Below, piece after piece: positions 8,218-16,331 of a stretch of 64,000 nucleotides of DNA (position 1 is the first letter of the stretch; each line of letters starts with the position of its first letter). Source of the DNA: Verrucomicrobiia bacterium (GTDB lineage Bacteria; Verrucomicrobiota; Verrucomicrobiia; Limisphaerales; JAEYXS01); contig DASWYF010000013.1 in the NCBI GenBank assembly GCA_036405135.1, positions 186,001-250,000 of the forward strand, written 5' to 3'. The notes under the pieces are model-generated. The model searched no databases and was not told the DNA's origin. It saw only the letters and a list, made by a program, of their open reading frames with translations. The translations under genes were made by a program, and so were the position numbers.

Positions 8218-9621
8218 CTATGCCAGTTGCTTTTTCCAGCGCGCCAATTGTTTCTTCACTTCGCTGGTGCCGGGGGCACCGGTGATGGCGCGGCGGTCCA
8301 TGGCTTTCTGGAGGTTGAAGACATCGGCGACGTCTTTCGTGAACGTCTTGTCGATGGCTTGGAATTCTTTCACAGTGAGTTTGTCGAGCGGTTTGCCGGT
8401 CTTCTCGCTATGCGCGACAACGGCACCGACGACATGATGGGCCTGGCGGAAGGCCATGCCTTTCTTCACGAGATAATCCGCGAGATCGGTGGCAAGGAGC
8501 AGGGGATCGCTCGCTGCTTTCGCGCAGGCGGCTTTGTTCACGGTGGTGTTCGCGATCATCGCGGCGGTGAGACGCACGCAGGCGTGGACGGTGTCCGAGG
8601 TGTCGAAGAGACGTTCCTTGTCCTCTTGCAGATCGCGATTGTAGGTCATAGGCAGACCTTTCAGCAGAGTGAGCAGGGACATGAGATTCCCTACGACGCG
8701 GCCGGATTTGCCACGCGTGAGTTCGGCCACGTCGGGGTTCTTCTTCTGCGGCATCAGGGACGATCCCGTGGTGTAGGCATCGGCGATCTTGATGTAGCTG
8801 AACTCGGTGCTGAACCAGATGATGATGTCTTCCGACAGACGCGAGAGATGCACGGCGATGAGGGCGGCAGTGGAACAGAACTCCACCATGAAATCGCGAT
8901 CACTCACGCCATCCATGCTGTTCTGGGTGACGATGGGTTTATCATTCGCATCCACGAAGCCGAGTTGTTGCGCGACGAATTCGCGGTCGAGAGGCAAGGT
9001 GGAACCAGCGATCGCGCCGCTGCCGAGCGGGCAGACGTTCACGCGCTGGAAGCAATCTACCAAACGGCTATGATCGCGCTCCAACATTTCCGCGTAGGCG
9101 AGCAGGTGATGCGCGAAGTAAACGGGCTGGGCGCGTTGCAGATGCGTGTAGCCGGGAATGACGACATCGCTGTTCTTCGCACCAAGTTCCACGAGCGCTT
9201 TTTGTAAGCCGCGGATCTCTTGGCACAATTCGGCGATCTCATCGCGCACCCACATGCGGACGTCGAGGGCCACCTGGTCGTTGCGTGAGCGGGAGGTGTG
9301 CAGCTTGGCACCGGCGGGCACGCGCTTGGTCAGCTCGGCCTCGATGTTCATGTGCACGTCTTCGAGTTCTTCCTTCCACTCGAAACGGCCGTCATCAATC
9401 TCGCGCCCGATCTCTTCCAGACCCATCTTGATGGAGGCGAGTTCCAGCTCTGTGAGCACGCCGATCTTGCGCAGCATGGTGGCGTGGGCGATGGAGCCCA
9501 TGATGTCGTGACGCCAGAGCCGCCAGTCAAAGGAGATGGACTCCGAGAACTTGGCGACCTCGGCGGCGGGACCGCTGCCAAACCGGCCGGAACGGGAAAC
9601 GGGACTTTGCTTGCTGCTCAT
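8218..9621 (-). CDS. argH: Argininosuccinate lyase
   Basis: 467 residues, normal for the family. Catalyses the last step of arginine synthesis, argininosuccinate to arginine plus fumarate, in the cytoplasm as a homotetramer. The fumarase/aspartase superfamily signature GSSLMPQKKNPD is at about residues 283-294, with the flexible catalytic Ser. Also visible are TSRSRNDQVALDVRMW near 110 and GYTHLQRAQP near 160, which hold substrate-binding residues. Start ATG 9621. Other arginine genes are not nearby. Confidence 0.96.
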   Translation of the reverse strand: MSSKQSPVSRSGRFGSGPAAEVAKFSESISFDWRLWRHDIMGSIAHATMLRKIGVLTELELASIKMGLEEIGREIDDGRFEWKEELEDVHMNIEAELTKRVPAGAKLHTSRSRNDQVALDVRMWVRDEIAELCQEIRGLQKALVELGAKNSDVVIPGYTHLQRAQPVYFAHHLLAYAEMLERDHSRLVDCFQRVNVCPLGSGAIAGSTLPLDREFVAQQLGFVDANDKPIVTQNSMDGVSDRDFMVEFCSTAALIAVHLSRLSEDIIIWFSTEFSYIKIADAYTTGSSLMPQKKNPDVAELTRGKSGRVVGNLMSLLTLLKGLPMTYNRDLQEDKERLFDTSDTVHACVRLTAAMIANTTVNKAACAKAASDPLLLATDLADYLVKKGMAFRQAHHVVGAVVAHSEKTGKPLDKLTVKEFQAIDKTFTKDVADVFNLQKAMDRRAITGAPGTSEVKKQLARWKKQLA

Positions 9622-9742
9622 GTTCGTAACAAAAACGTGAGAGAGAATGTGCGTTCCAACTTGCGGAATGTCACGACGGAAAGGGGAGGGAGGTGAACCG
9701 CGAAATACGCTAAATACGCGAAAAAGGGATGGTGGGGAGACT

Positions 9743-9799
9743 GGACAGGCGAGGCGCCTGTCCCACTACAATGTGCTTTGTCAGCCGGGGGCGGCTGAC
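9743..9799. repeat. Two adjacent short palindromes
   Basis: GGACAGGC/GCCTGTCC (9743-9763) and GTCAGCCG/CGGCTGAC (9780-9799) are perfect 8-bp arms with 4-5 nt loops. They follow an ACCGCGAAATACGC-type repeat near 9695. They lie downstream of holB and upstream of argH, both minus; they could act as terminators without a U-tract or as REP-like repeats. Confidence 0.55.
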
Positions 9800-9804
9800 A
9801 GGTG

Positions 9805-10836
9805 CTACAGTTTCAGCTTCAACAAACCTACTTCGAGAGCCAGCGCTTCTTGCACGTTGGTGAAGAGGAGGCGTTGGAGGCGTTCCAAGTGTGTCAGGTT
9901 CGCGAGGGCGTCGGTGGGTTGCAGTTTTTGGGCGATGGCGGCGGTGACGGCTTGGTGTTGCGGGAAGGTGAGCAGGTCATCGCCTACGTTCACGGTTTGC
10001 AGCCAGACATCGCGGAGCCACCATTGCAGCGCGTTCAGCATCTCAGAGCGTTGACGGCGATACTCGGCCTCGATGGAGGCTTTCAGTTCATCTTCCCACT
10101 TTTCTTTGAGATCGGATTCCACGTCTGCGTAGCGGTTCAGCGGAGAGCGGGCGGTGAGCTGTTCTTCAATGACTTCTTTTGACGCGTTCAATTGGCCGAG
10201 CAAAGTGCCGAGCAAGCGGTAACGGGCAAGCAGGCCACCTTGCGCTTCGGAAACGGTGGTGGCGAAGGCATCCAGCCAGCCGAGTTGCGCTTCGGAGAAT
10301 TTCTGTCCACCGGTAGCAAAGGTGAGACGGATACAACGAGAGAGAATCGTATCTAGCAGGCGGCCGGGTTCGGTGGAGAGCAAGATGATGACGGATTTCT
10401 TGGGTGGCTCTTCCAGAGTTTTCAGGAACGCGTTCGCGGCCTGCACGTTCAGGCGGTCCGCGGCTACCAGCACGCCGATCTTGTATTCGGCCTCGGTGGG
10501 TTTGAGGTTCACCGTCTGGATGAGCTCGCGCACCTGATCCACGGAGATGATGCGCGTCTTGGATTCCGGGCGCAGCCATTGCACATCCGCGTGATTACCT
10601 TCCTGCACTTTGCGGCAGTTCACGCATTGCTCGCAGCAATCCAGCGGCAGGCCGTTAGCAGCGCGAGCGGGAGGGTTCTGGCAATTGAGCGTTTTGGCGA
10701 GGGTACGGGCGACGGCTTCGAGTTCTTCCAGTTGATCGCCGGTGAAAAGATAGGCATGGGCGAGCCGTCCGCGCTCCAGACTGCGCTGGAGCAGGGTGAC
10801 GACTTGCTGCTGTCCGCCAAACGACGCGAATGCCAT
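9805..10836 (-). CDS. holB: DNA polymerase III delta-prime subunit
   Basis: 343 residues. Clamp-loader subunit that, with delta and tau/gamma, opens and loads the beta clamp. The N-terminus FGGQQQVVTLLQRSLERGRLAHAYLF is typical. Walker A is degenerate (FTGDQLEEL, no GKT), as expected for delta-prime, which does not hydrolyse ATP. A zinc module uses C67/C68, C71 and C74 (CCEQCVNC) plus C52. The motif NAFLKTLEEPP and the SRC sequence (TILSRC) follow. It lies upstream of argH on the same strand, separated by repeat hairpins. The C-terminal collar domain is poorly conserved. Confidence 0.9.
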   Translation of the reverse strand: MAFASFGGQQQVVTLLQRSLERGRLAHAYLFTGDQLEELEAVARTLAKTLNCQNPPARAANGLPLDCCEQCVNCRKVQEGNHADVQWLRPESKTRIISVDQVRELIQTVNLKPTEAEYKIGVLVAADRLNVQAANAFLKTLEEPPKKSVIILLSTEPGRLLDTILSRCIRLTFATGGQKFSEAQLGWLDAFATTVSEAQGGLLARYRLLGTLLGQLNASKEVIEEQLTARSPLNRYADVESDLKEKWEDELKASIEAEYRRQRSEMLNALQWWLRDVWLQTVNVGDDLLTFPQHQAVTAAIAQKLQPTDALANLTHLERLQRLLFTNVQEALALEVGLLKLKL

Positions 10837-10909
10837 GGGAAAGGTTTAGGGGATAGAGGAGGAAACGTCCAGCAACGAAGCGTGTCGATTGAGTGAGGTT
10901 ATTTTGCCA

Positions 10910-11275
10910 TCAAGGGGCTTTGTCGATTTCGGTCGGGGCTGTGTTCGGCGCTATGCGCGGATCGGGGCCGAATTCATTACTGGCATCAGGCGGGATGAAA
11001 AGAAGCAATAGAACGGCGTAAGGAACGGCGAGGACACCGATGACGAACCAGCCTGAGTAGCCCATGTCATGAATGCGACGTACGCTCGGCGGTATGATGG
11101 CTGCTTTCAGCAGAAGAATTAAAACAGACAGATTGTAAACTGGATGCAGTTGAAGAGAGCTGAAGCCGACGGTGATCAAAACGAAGATCAAATAGATGAT
11201 GCAAAAGTGTATCCGGCGCATCCGCCCTTTCAGTGAGAAATACGACTTCCAATCCATGTCGTGGAATTCTTTCAA
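10910..11275 (-). CDS. DUF805 inner-membrane protein
   Basis: 121 residues. N-terminus WKSYFSLKGRMRRIHFCIIYLI is the characteristic DUF805 opening (soluble start, then RxxR before the first helix). Three or four hydrophobic segments follow (LIFVLITVGFSSLQL, LSVLILLLKAAI, WFVIGVLAVPYAVLLLLFIPP) with RRIHDMGYSGW between, another family hallmark. Function of DUF805 is unknown. ATG 11275 could be replaced by the in-frame ATG at 11257 (MDWKSYF). Confidence 0.75.
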   Translation of the reverse strand: MKEFHDMDWKSYFSLKGRMRRIHFCIIYLIFVLITVGFSSLQLHPVYNLSVLILLLKAAIIPPSVRRIHDMGYSGWFVIGVLAVPYAVLLLLFIPPDASNEFGPDPRIAPNTAPTEIDKAP

Positions 11276-11378
11276 AGCTTGTTTGCTGAAGCAACTCCCT
11301 TTCTGTCATCGGCAGAAGGCCGGGTGTGATTTCAAGCGGGGTGAGGGAAACGTAGTGGGCTACGGCGGACGTCGCGGA

Positions 11379-11399
11379 CTGCCGGCTGGAATCCGGCAG
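11379..11399. repeat. GC-rich hairpin repeat, copy 2
   Basis: CTGCCGG/CCGGCAG arms with a 7-nt loop, followed by CACG, as at 1594-1614. It lies between the DUF805 gene and the acpH-like gene. Confidence 0.8.
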
Positions 11400-11413
11400 C
11401 ACGAGGCAACGTG

Positions 11414-12016
11414 CTACGGCGAATCACCCCGGACATCACGCATGATTCTCTCTTGTAACTCGGGCATAAATTTCATGAAGTCAGATTCTAGCGCACCATA
11501 GCTTGTCCTCAGATCTTTAACTGAAGCATGAAGAGACATGGGGCGTTTCAGCCGTTCACTCAACCGGCCTGAGAGCCGTTCAAGGACATCCTCAATTCCA
11601 GCAATCTCGCGATAGGAGGAGAGCCAATCGTGCTCGATGATGCGTTCGAGGGTGATGCGCGCTTCTTCGGGCAGTGTTGGGATGAGGGGTTGGAACTCGG
11701 CGTAAGCGCTGTGGGTGAACTGTTCCAGTGGTGTGTCAGAAAACTGGCTCCAGTTGCGTGCGAGGAAATGGTCGTAGAAGACATCGATCAAAATACCGCT
11801 GAAGCGACGTTGTTCGGGTGAGATGAACGTGCGACTGTGTTTTACGAGGGGATGATTTTCCGTGAAGGCGTCGATGGCTTGGTGGCAGGTGACGCCGCGA
11901 AGGAAGGCGGGGCTCATCCGTTGGCGGTCAGCGCCCTTCACCTGATCAGCGAGCAGGTTGCCCAAGCGGAACTCGGTGTCCGGTTCCGAGAGGTAGAGGT
12001 GGGCGAGCCAGTTCAC
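11414..12016 (-). CDS. acpH: ACP phosphodiesterase-like protein (DUF479)
   Basis: 200 residues. The start MNWLAHLYLSEPDTEFRLGNLLAD and the segment GVTCHQAIDAFTENHPLV are diagnostic of the AcpH/DUF479 HD-like family. E. coli AcpH removes 4'-phosphopantetheine from acyl carrier protein. The metal ligand pattern (H in LAHL, D in NLLAD, H and D in CHQAIDAFT) is retained, as is GILIDVFYDHFLA. Activity is inferred from family; many homologues are untested. It starts 4 bp from the stop of the upstream toxin gene, so it may share its transcript. Confidence 0.85.
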   Translation of the reverse strand: MNWLAHLYLSEPDTEFRLGNLLADQVKGADRQRMSPAFLRGVTCHQAIDAFTENHPLVKHSRTFISPEQRRFSGILIDVFYDHFLARNWSQFSDTPLEQFTHSAYAEFQPLIPTLPEEARITLERIIEHDWLSSYREIAGIEDVLERLSGRLSERLKRPMSLHASVKDLRTSYGALESDFMKFMPELQERIMRDVRGDSP

Positions 12017-12019
12017 GGG

Positions 12020-12328
12020 TCAAAACTTAGGTTCTTGGCGCGCACCGTGACGCACATGCAGGATATCCACAGTCTTGGTTGCCTCAGTTACTTCGTAGAA
12101 GATACGATACGGACGCTGGATAGCTTCGCGAATATTGCCGTCAGTGCCACGCGGGTAGGTGGGACCAGCTAAGGGAAAAGTAGCCAGCATTTGAGCTCTA
12201 GCCATTATTTCCCGGCCGGTTTTATAGGCAGCATCAGGATTGTCAGCGGCGATGTAGTTGCACAGTTCCTCTAAATCGGAAACAGCTCGTGCAGACCAGA
12301 TTACTTTGAATTCCAGCGCGCTGCCCAT
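12020..12328 (-). CDS. RelE/ParE-family toxin
   Basis: 102 residues. FKVIWSARAVSDLEELCNYIAADNPDAA is the ParE/RelE N-terminal beta-helix pattern. PLAGPTYPRGTDGNIREAIQRPYRIFYEVTEATKTVDILHVRHGAR gives the C-terminal beta-sheet with the usual YRIFYxV and ILHVRHG motif. ParE members poison gyrase and RelE members cleave mRNA on the ribosome; sequence alone does not decide between them. It overlaps the upstream small gene by 28 bp, as in a toxin-antitoxin operon. Confidence 0.8.
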   Translation of the reverse strand: MGSALEFKVIWSARAVSDLEELCNYIAADNPDAAYKTGREIMARAQMLATFPLAGPTYPRGTDGNIREAIQRPYRIFYEVTEATKTVDILHVRHGARQEPKF

Positions 12329-12498
12329 GATTCGAACAGATTCTCCACCTCTTGATGATCTTTCTTCCGTCCCGCAGCGATGTCTTCGCGGCCTTGGCGT
12401 ATGGCGGCGAGAATCTGCAGTTCTTCCGTGATCTCATCCAGAGTGGCGTTCTCTGGCATCCGGTTCAGAACTTCAGCAACGGTTTGTTTATCCGTCAT
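12301..12498 (-). CDS. Probable antitoxin partner of ParE/RelE toxin
   Basis: 65 residues from ATG 12498 (MTDKQTVAEVLNRMPENATLDEITEELQIL). The open frame reaches further upstream, but that part is not protein-like. The pattern VxxxLxxMPExATLDEIxEELxxLxAIxxGxEDIAAGR is typical of small antitoxins with a short helical DNA-binding region and a C-terminal toxin-wrapping tail. Its end overlaps the toxin start by 28 bp, and antitoxin-first order is usual. Family is inferred mainly from context. Confidence 0.7.
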   Translation of the reverse strand: MTDKQTVAEVLNRMPENATLDEITEELQILAAIRQGREDIAAGRKKDHQEVENLFESWAARWNSK

Positions 12499-12741
12499 AA
12501 GATTACTTATAGCCTGCGGGATGCTTATGGGCAAGTGAGCAAGGGATATGGTGCTGATATGTAAAGAAGTGGCGGAGCATTTGTGAGCAGTTGTCGTCAT
12601 CAAGTGCTGTTGTTGTTCGGTTGCTCAGTTGCTTCGGCAGCGGCGCGCTGAGGACAGCACGCCCTACCTACTATAGGCTTGTTCATCACCTCAGTTTTCT
12701 GTGCGATTAAGAATCATTTGAATGAATGCCACTATGTCATC

Positions 12742-13116
12742 CTATGAGTTAATCGTTTTGGCACCCGTTATGAACGTTGCCTTCGTGATCTTCCCATTCT
12801 GCACTTCATAGATGGCGACGATCTCCAGTGTGCCTGGGCCTTCGGGGAAGGTGCGGGTGATGAGTTCGTGGTCGATGACGGTGTGGCCCATCACGATGCG
12901 GTTGAGGAGCTTGGCGTGGAGATTGGGCTCAGAGAAGCGGATGGTGAAGCGCTCGCGTAACTGGTCGTGGCCGCTGACGAGGAGTTTGTTCGGATACTCG
13001 AATTGTTGCGCGTCTTCGGCGTAGGTCGCGAGCAGGGCTTCGATGTCGTGGGCGTTGTAGGCGTCGAGCTGGCGTTGGACGACGGATTCGGGGCTTGAGT
13101 CGGAACTGGTGGACAT
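12742..13116 (-). CDS. NTF2-like/SnoaL-family protein
   Basis: About 124 residues from ATG 13116, preceded by AAAGGAAAAGTG; the in-frame ATG at 13137 has no such site. ESVVQRQLDAYNAHDIEALLATYAEDAQQFEYP is the usual SnoaL/NTF2 opening. The rest is a cone of beta strands (HELITRTFPEGPGTLEIVAIYEVQNGKITKATFITG). These folds host many enzymes or binding proteins, so no function is assigned. Apparently monocistronic. Confidence 0.75.
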   Translation of the reverse strand: MSTSSDSSPESVVQRQLDAYNAHDIEALLATYAEDAQQFEYPNKLLVSGHDQLRERFTIRFSEPNLHAKLLNRIVMGHTVIDHELITRTFPEGPGTLEIVAIYEVQNGKITKATFITGAKTINS

Positions 13117-13371
13117 CACTTTTCCTTTTGCGGGCAAGTTACTGAGCGCGTTCTGAATGGCAAGTTCTTCGATGAGTGAGTGCCGATGGCGGTGGAAAAC
13201 TTCAACTATTCGCCCCGGAAATTCGTATCAATAGGTATGGGCAAAACATCTGTCATCGGTTATGGTCATCTCAGTCAGCCGAGTTCCGTCTTTTGCGATG
13301 AGTTCGTGTCTTCATATGAAGACGATGAAAATTCTATCCGGAGAGGAACTTTGGCTGAGTTCAGGTGTTTG

Positions 13372-14076
13372 ATGAAGCCGCTTATGGCATCCGTTTCAGG
13401 GGCGTTAAGTCCGGTCGCCGTTTCTGCACCCCCAGTGCAGAAAGCGATGGTCTATGCCCCTGATAAGGCGACTGATCAGCAGGATCCCGATGCCATCCTG
13501 ATGCTCAGGGTGAAGGATGGGGATATGGTGGCTTTTGAGACGCTGGTGGAGCGTTATAAACAGCCTCTTATTAACCTCTTATACCGAACGTTGCCTGATG
13601 CCACCGAGGCGGAAGACTTGGCGCAAAATGTCTTTATCCAAGTTTATAAATCCGCTCATCGCTACGAAGCTTCTGCCCGGTTTTCCACTTGGCTTTTCAC
13701 CATTGCTAGGAACCTCTGCCTCAACGAGATACGCCGTCGCTCACGCCATCCCGCGGAGTCCATGGATGTGACGCATCCGGAGAATGAGGACCAGCCTTTG
13801 CGGCAGATCGAGGATGTGAAGCAGTTTGCTCCGCCGGATACGATGTTGCAGGGAGAATTGACCGATAAGGTGGAAGAGGCGATTGCGAGTCTGCCGGAGA
13901 ATCAGCGGACGGCGATGCTTTTGTGTCGTCAGGACGATTTATCGTATGACGATATCGCTAAAGTGCTGGGGTGTTCGCTGTCGGCGACCAAATCGCTGAT
14001 ACATCGGGCACGTGAGACACTGAAGCAGCGGTTAAAGCCTTACTTGAAGACGGGTTCATGGAAAGAAACCCTGTGA
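13372..14076 (+). CDS. ECF-type RNA polymerase sigma factor
   Basis: About 234 residues from ATG 13372. A TTG at 13351 behind GAGAGG is possible, and the frame is open to 13180. Sigma region 2 is DGDMVAFETLVERYKQPLINLLYR...DAEDLAQNVFIQVYKSAHRY...FSTWLFTIARNLCLNEIRRRSR. Region 4 is IASLPENQRTAMLLCRQDDLSYDDIAKVLGCSLSATKSLIHRARETLKQRL. Resembles SigE/RpoE-like ECF factors that direct envelope-stress genes. It is followed by a membrane anti-sigma candidate and a secreted repeat protein, the classical arrangement for control by sequestration. Confidence 0.9.
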   Translation: MKPLMASVSGALSPVAVSAPPVQKAMVYAPDKATDQQDPDAILMLRVKDGDMVAFETLVERYKQPLINLLYRTLPDATEAEDLAQNVFIQVYKSAHRYEASARFSTWLFTIARNLCLNEIRRRSRHPAESMDVTHPENEDQPLRQIEDVKQFAPPDTMLQGELTDKVEEAIASLPENQRTAMLLCRQDDLSYDDIAKVLGCSLSATKSLIHRARETLKQRLKPYLKTGSWKETL

Positions 14077-14124
14077 GCAGCGCAACTTTGAGTTAGCAGC
14101 GGTTTTTGATAGAAAGGTAAGTCG

Positions 14125-14664
14125 ATGAGCGAACACGAACAAAATGAACTGTGGGAAAAAAGCCTGCGGAGCCAACTGACGCCGGAAGAAAAGGGGCGGC
14201 TTGAGGCTCATTTGGCTGAGCGCCCCGATTTGCGCGTACAGTGGGAAGAGGAGATGGCCGTTTTCCAAGCCGTCCGGGAGATGCCGGATGCGCCGGTGTC
14301 ATCGAATTTCACCTCGCTCGTGATGCAAGCGGTGGCGGCGGAAGCCCGGCATGCGCAACGCATTGAAATGGCTGCCCATGAAGGCTTTTTTGTGTGGTTG
14401 CGGAAGCATTTTGCACAACTGGCGGTTTCCATGGTTGTAGTGACGGTGGCCGCAGTGCTCGCACTCAAAGTGCCGCATGCCACTTCGCCGCTGAGTGATT
14501 CCAGTCAGGAGATGGCCGAGCAGATCAAAGCCATGGCGGCTGTCACCCCCGTACCCCCGGTGGATGTATTGAAGGATTATGAAGCCATCCGGCGCATGAG
14601 CCAAACTCAGGTGGCCACCGGGCCGGATATAGAATTGGGTGCTTTGTTCGCCATCGCCGAGTAG
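14125..14664 (+). CDS. Probable membrane-anchored anti-sigma factor
   Basis: 179 residues. The N-terminal ~60 residues form a charged helical region (LWEKSLRSQLTPEEKGRLEAHLAERPDLRVQWEEE) like the cytoplasmic anti-sigma domain. A single transmembrane segment at about 97-116 (FAQLAVSMVVVTVAAVLALK) is followed by a ~60-residue periplasmic tail. There is no zinc-binding HxxxCxxC. Its position 48 bp after the sigma gene is the main evidence. Interaction with the sigma is inferred, not shown. Confidence 0.7.
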   Translation: MSEHEQNELWEKSLRSQLTPEEKGRLEAHLAERPDLRVQWEEEMAVFQAVREMPDAPVSSNFTSLVMQAVAAEARHAQRIEMAAHEGFFVWLRKHFAQLAVSMVVVTVAAVLALKVPHATSPLSDSSQEMAEQIKAMAAVTPVPPVDVLKDYEAIRRMSQTQVATGPDIELGALFAIAE

Positions 14665-14686
14665 GCTTTTACGGTAAGAAAATATT

Positions 14687-15751
14687 ATGTCCCGTCTTCT
14701 CCGCATCCTTTCGTTCGCCGCACTGAGTGTCGGCCAAGGGGTGCTTTGGGCGCAGACGGAACCTGCGGCTGGCCAAGATAAAGAGAATCAGCCCAAGGAG
14801 GAGCGGCGTTTTTCGCCAGTTGGTGAAAAAGGTCGTCCTCCGGGAGAACCGGGGAGGGGGGGGCGTGGTCCCCGGAATCCTGCAGATGAGTTCCGGTGGT
14901 CGATGGATGATTTTCGCTGGTTGTTGGCGATGACTGCCGAGGAGCGCGAAGCGGAGCTGGCGAACAAGTCTGAGTCTACACGTGCCAAGCTGCTGGCCAA
15001 ACTCAAGGAGTATGACGCGCTTTCACTGGAGGAGCAGGAACTGCGCATCCGGTCCACGGAATTGTTCTTCGACATGATGTTCCTGTTCGCGGCACCGCCG
15101 GAGAAACGTGCGGAAAAATTGCAGCGCATGCCGGAAGAACGACGGGTGTTGGTACAGGGCCGTTTGGAGCAATGGGACAAACTGTCACCTGAATTGCAGC
15201 AGGAGGTGGTAGAGCACCAGAGCACATTGCGCTATGTGGTCCGCGTGGAGGCGGCTCCTGCTGGAACCAAAGCAGATGTCTTTGCGGCCATGTCCCCTGA
15301 GCACCGCCAGCGGGTGGAGGCGGATATCCAAAAGATACAGGCTTTGCCCAAGGAAAAGCGTGAGCGGATGCTGGATAATTTTCATCGGATGTACGACCTG
15401 TCCGACAAGGAAAAGAAAGCCATCCTCGAGAAGCTGAACCAGACTGAACGTGCAAAGGTTCAGCAACGCATCGCTGAATATGAGAAACTTTCGCCGGATG
15501 AGCGCAAGAGATGCATGGATTCCGCACGGCGCTTCACCAATTTAAGCTCGGAGGATCAGGCCCGTTTTATGGAAGGTGCCGAGCGTTGGGAGAAGATGAG
15601 TGAGGATGAGCGCAACACTTGGCGCAATCTTGTCAAGCAAATGCCGCCGCTTCCGCCGGGCCTGAACAACCGACCGCCAGCGCTGCCCATGGCAAAGCCT
15701 GCATTGAATCCGCCGTCACATCTTCCCTCACCGCCTAGTCCGGCTCCGTAG
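14687..15751 (+). CDS. Secreted helical-repeat protein (DUF3106-like)
   Basis: 354 residues with signal peptide MSRLLRILSFAALSVGQGVLWA. After a Gly/Pro/Arg-rich stretch it carries tandem ~22-25-residue units of the form (Y/W)xxLSxExRxxxxxR (for example YDALSLEEQELRIR, LEQWDKLSPELQQEV, YEKLSPDERKRCMD, WEKMSEDERNTWRN). This resembles DUF3106 proteins found beside ECF sigma genes, and the helical hairpins recall CpxP/Spy-type periplasmic proteins, so a sensor role is conceivable (inference). The Pro-rich tail (PPLPPGLNNRPP...) is low complexity. The 3' end overlaps the convergent SRPBCC gene by 24 bp. Confidence 0.75.
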   Translation: MSRLLRILSFAALSVGQGVLWAQTEPAAGQDKENQPKEERRFSPVGEKGRPPGEPGRGGRGPRNPADEFRWSMDDFRWLLAMTAEEREAELANKSESTRAKLLAKLKEYDALSLEEQELRIRSTELFFDMMFLFAAPPEKRAEKLQRMPEERRVLVQGRLEQWDKLSPELQQEVVEHQSTLRYVVRVEAAPAGTKADVFAAMSPEHRQRVEADIQKIQALPKEKRERMLDNFHRMYDLSDKEKKAILEKLNQTERAKVQQRIAEYEKLSPDERKRCMDSARRFTNLSSEDQARFMEGAERWEKMSEDERNTWRNLVKQMPPLPPGLNNRPPALPMAKPALNPPSHLPSPPSPAP

Positions 15752-16243
15752 AGTTAACCCTGAGGGTTTGCTGTTCTGCTCCACCAGTTGAGCGAGCCGT
15801 TTCAACGTTTCTCCGCTTTTGACCTCGGCCTGTTGCTTCCGGAAACGTCCGAAGATTCGCATCAGCAGTTTTGCCCACCAGGAAATCGTTTTTTCTTTGG
15901 CGTAAATCTCCGTGAAACGCTCGATCTTCGTCCCTTTGACGATCGGGGACAGGGTGATGATCTCGGTTGATTCAGGGATTGATGGGTCGGTCTTTGACCT
16001 CATCTTGAAAACAATACGGCGGTGCTCCACGAATTCCGCCACCTCGGCGTTGTATTCATGTTCGCCACCGTTCTGACCCGCCAGAGTGACATCGAACTCG
16101 AAGTGTGGGCGAAATGGCCCTTGGGACTTCGGGAAGATGCGACGGATCGCCGGATTCCACCGCGGCAGCATCTCAGTGCTGGCAACGTATTGCCAGACGA
16201 AGGATGGCAAGCGGTGAATGATGCCTTCTTCCTTAACAGTCAT
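15728..16243 (-). CDS. SRPBCC-fold (START/Bet v1-like) protein
   Basis: 171 residues. The segment HRLPSFVWQYVASTEMLPRWNPAIRRI followed by beta strands (EFDVTLAGQNGGEHEYNAEVAEFVEHRRIVFKMRS, STEIITLSPIVKGTKIERFTEIY) and the final helix WWAKLLMRIFGRFRKQQAEVKSGETLKRLAQLVEQ matches the SRPBCC/polyketide-cyclase-like fold. It binds an unknown hydrophobic ligand or is regulatory. The last ~10 basic residues overlap the convergent gene by 24 bp, and the stop may be recently extended. Confidence 0.7.
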   Translation of the reverse strand: MTVKEEGIIHRLPSFVWQYVASTEMLPRWNPAIRRIFPKSQGPFRPHFEFDVTLAGQNGGEHEYNAEVAEFVEHRRIVFKMRSKTDPSIPESTEIITLSPIVKGTKIERFTEIYAKEKTISWWAKLLMRIFGRFRKQQAEVKSGETLKRLAQLVEQNSKPSGLTLRSRTRR

Positions 16244-16331
16244 CGCCTAACAATCTCACCTATCGGATGGAAAAAAGCAATTTCAAAAAATACCGGCCTG
16301 TTCTTTCGATTCATGGATGGCGGGAAAACCA

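Noticed and set aside
12499-12741. Possible extra small gene upstream of the antitoxin
   Set aside because: Only repeat read-through (GCGCGCTGAGGACAGCACGC block) and a frame with no protein-like composition.
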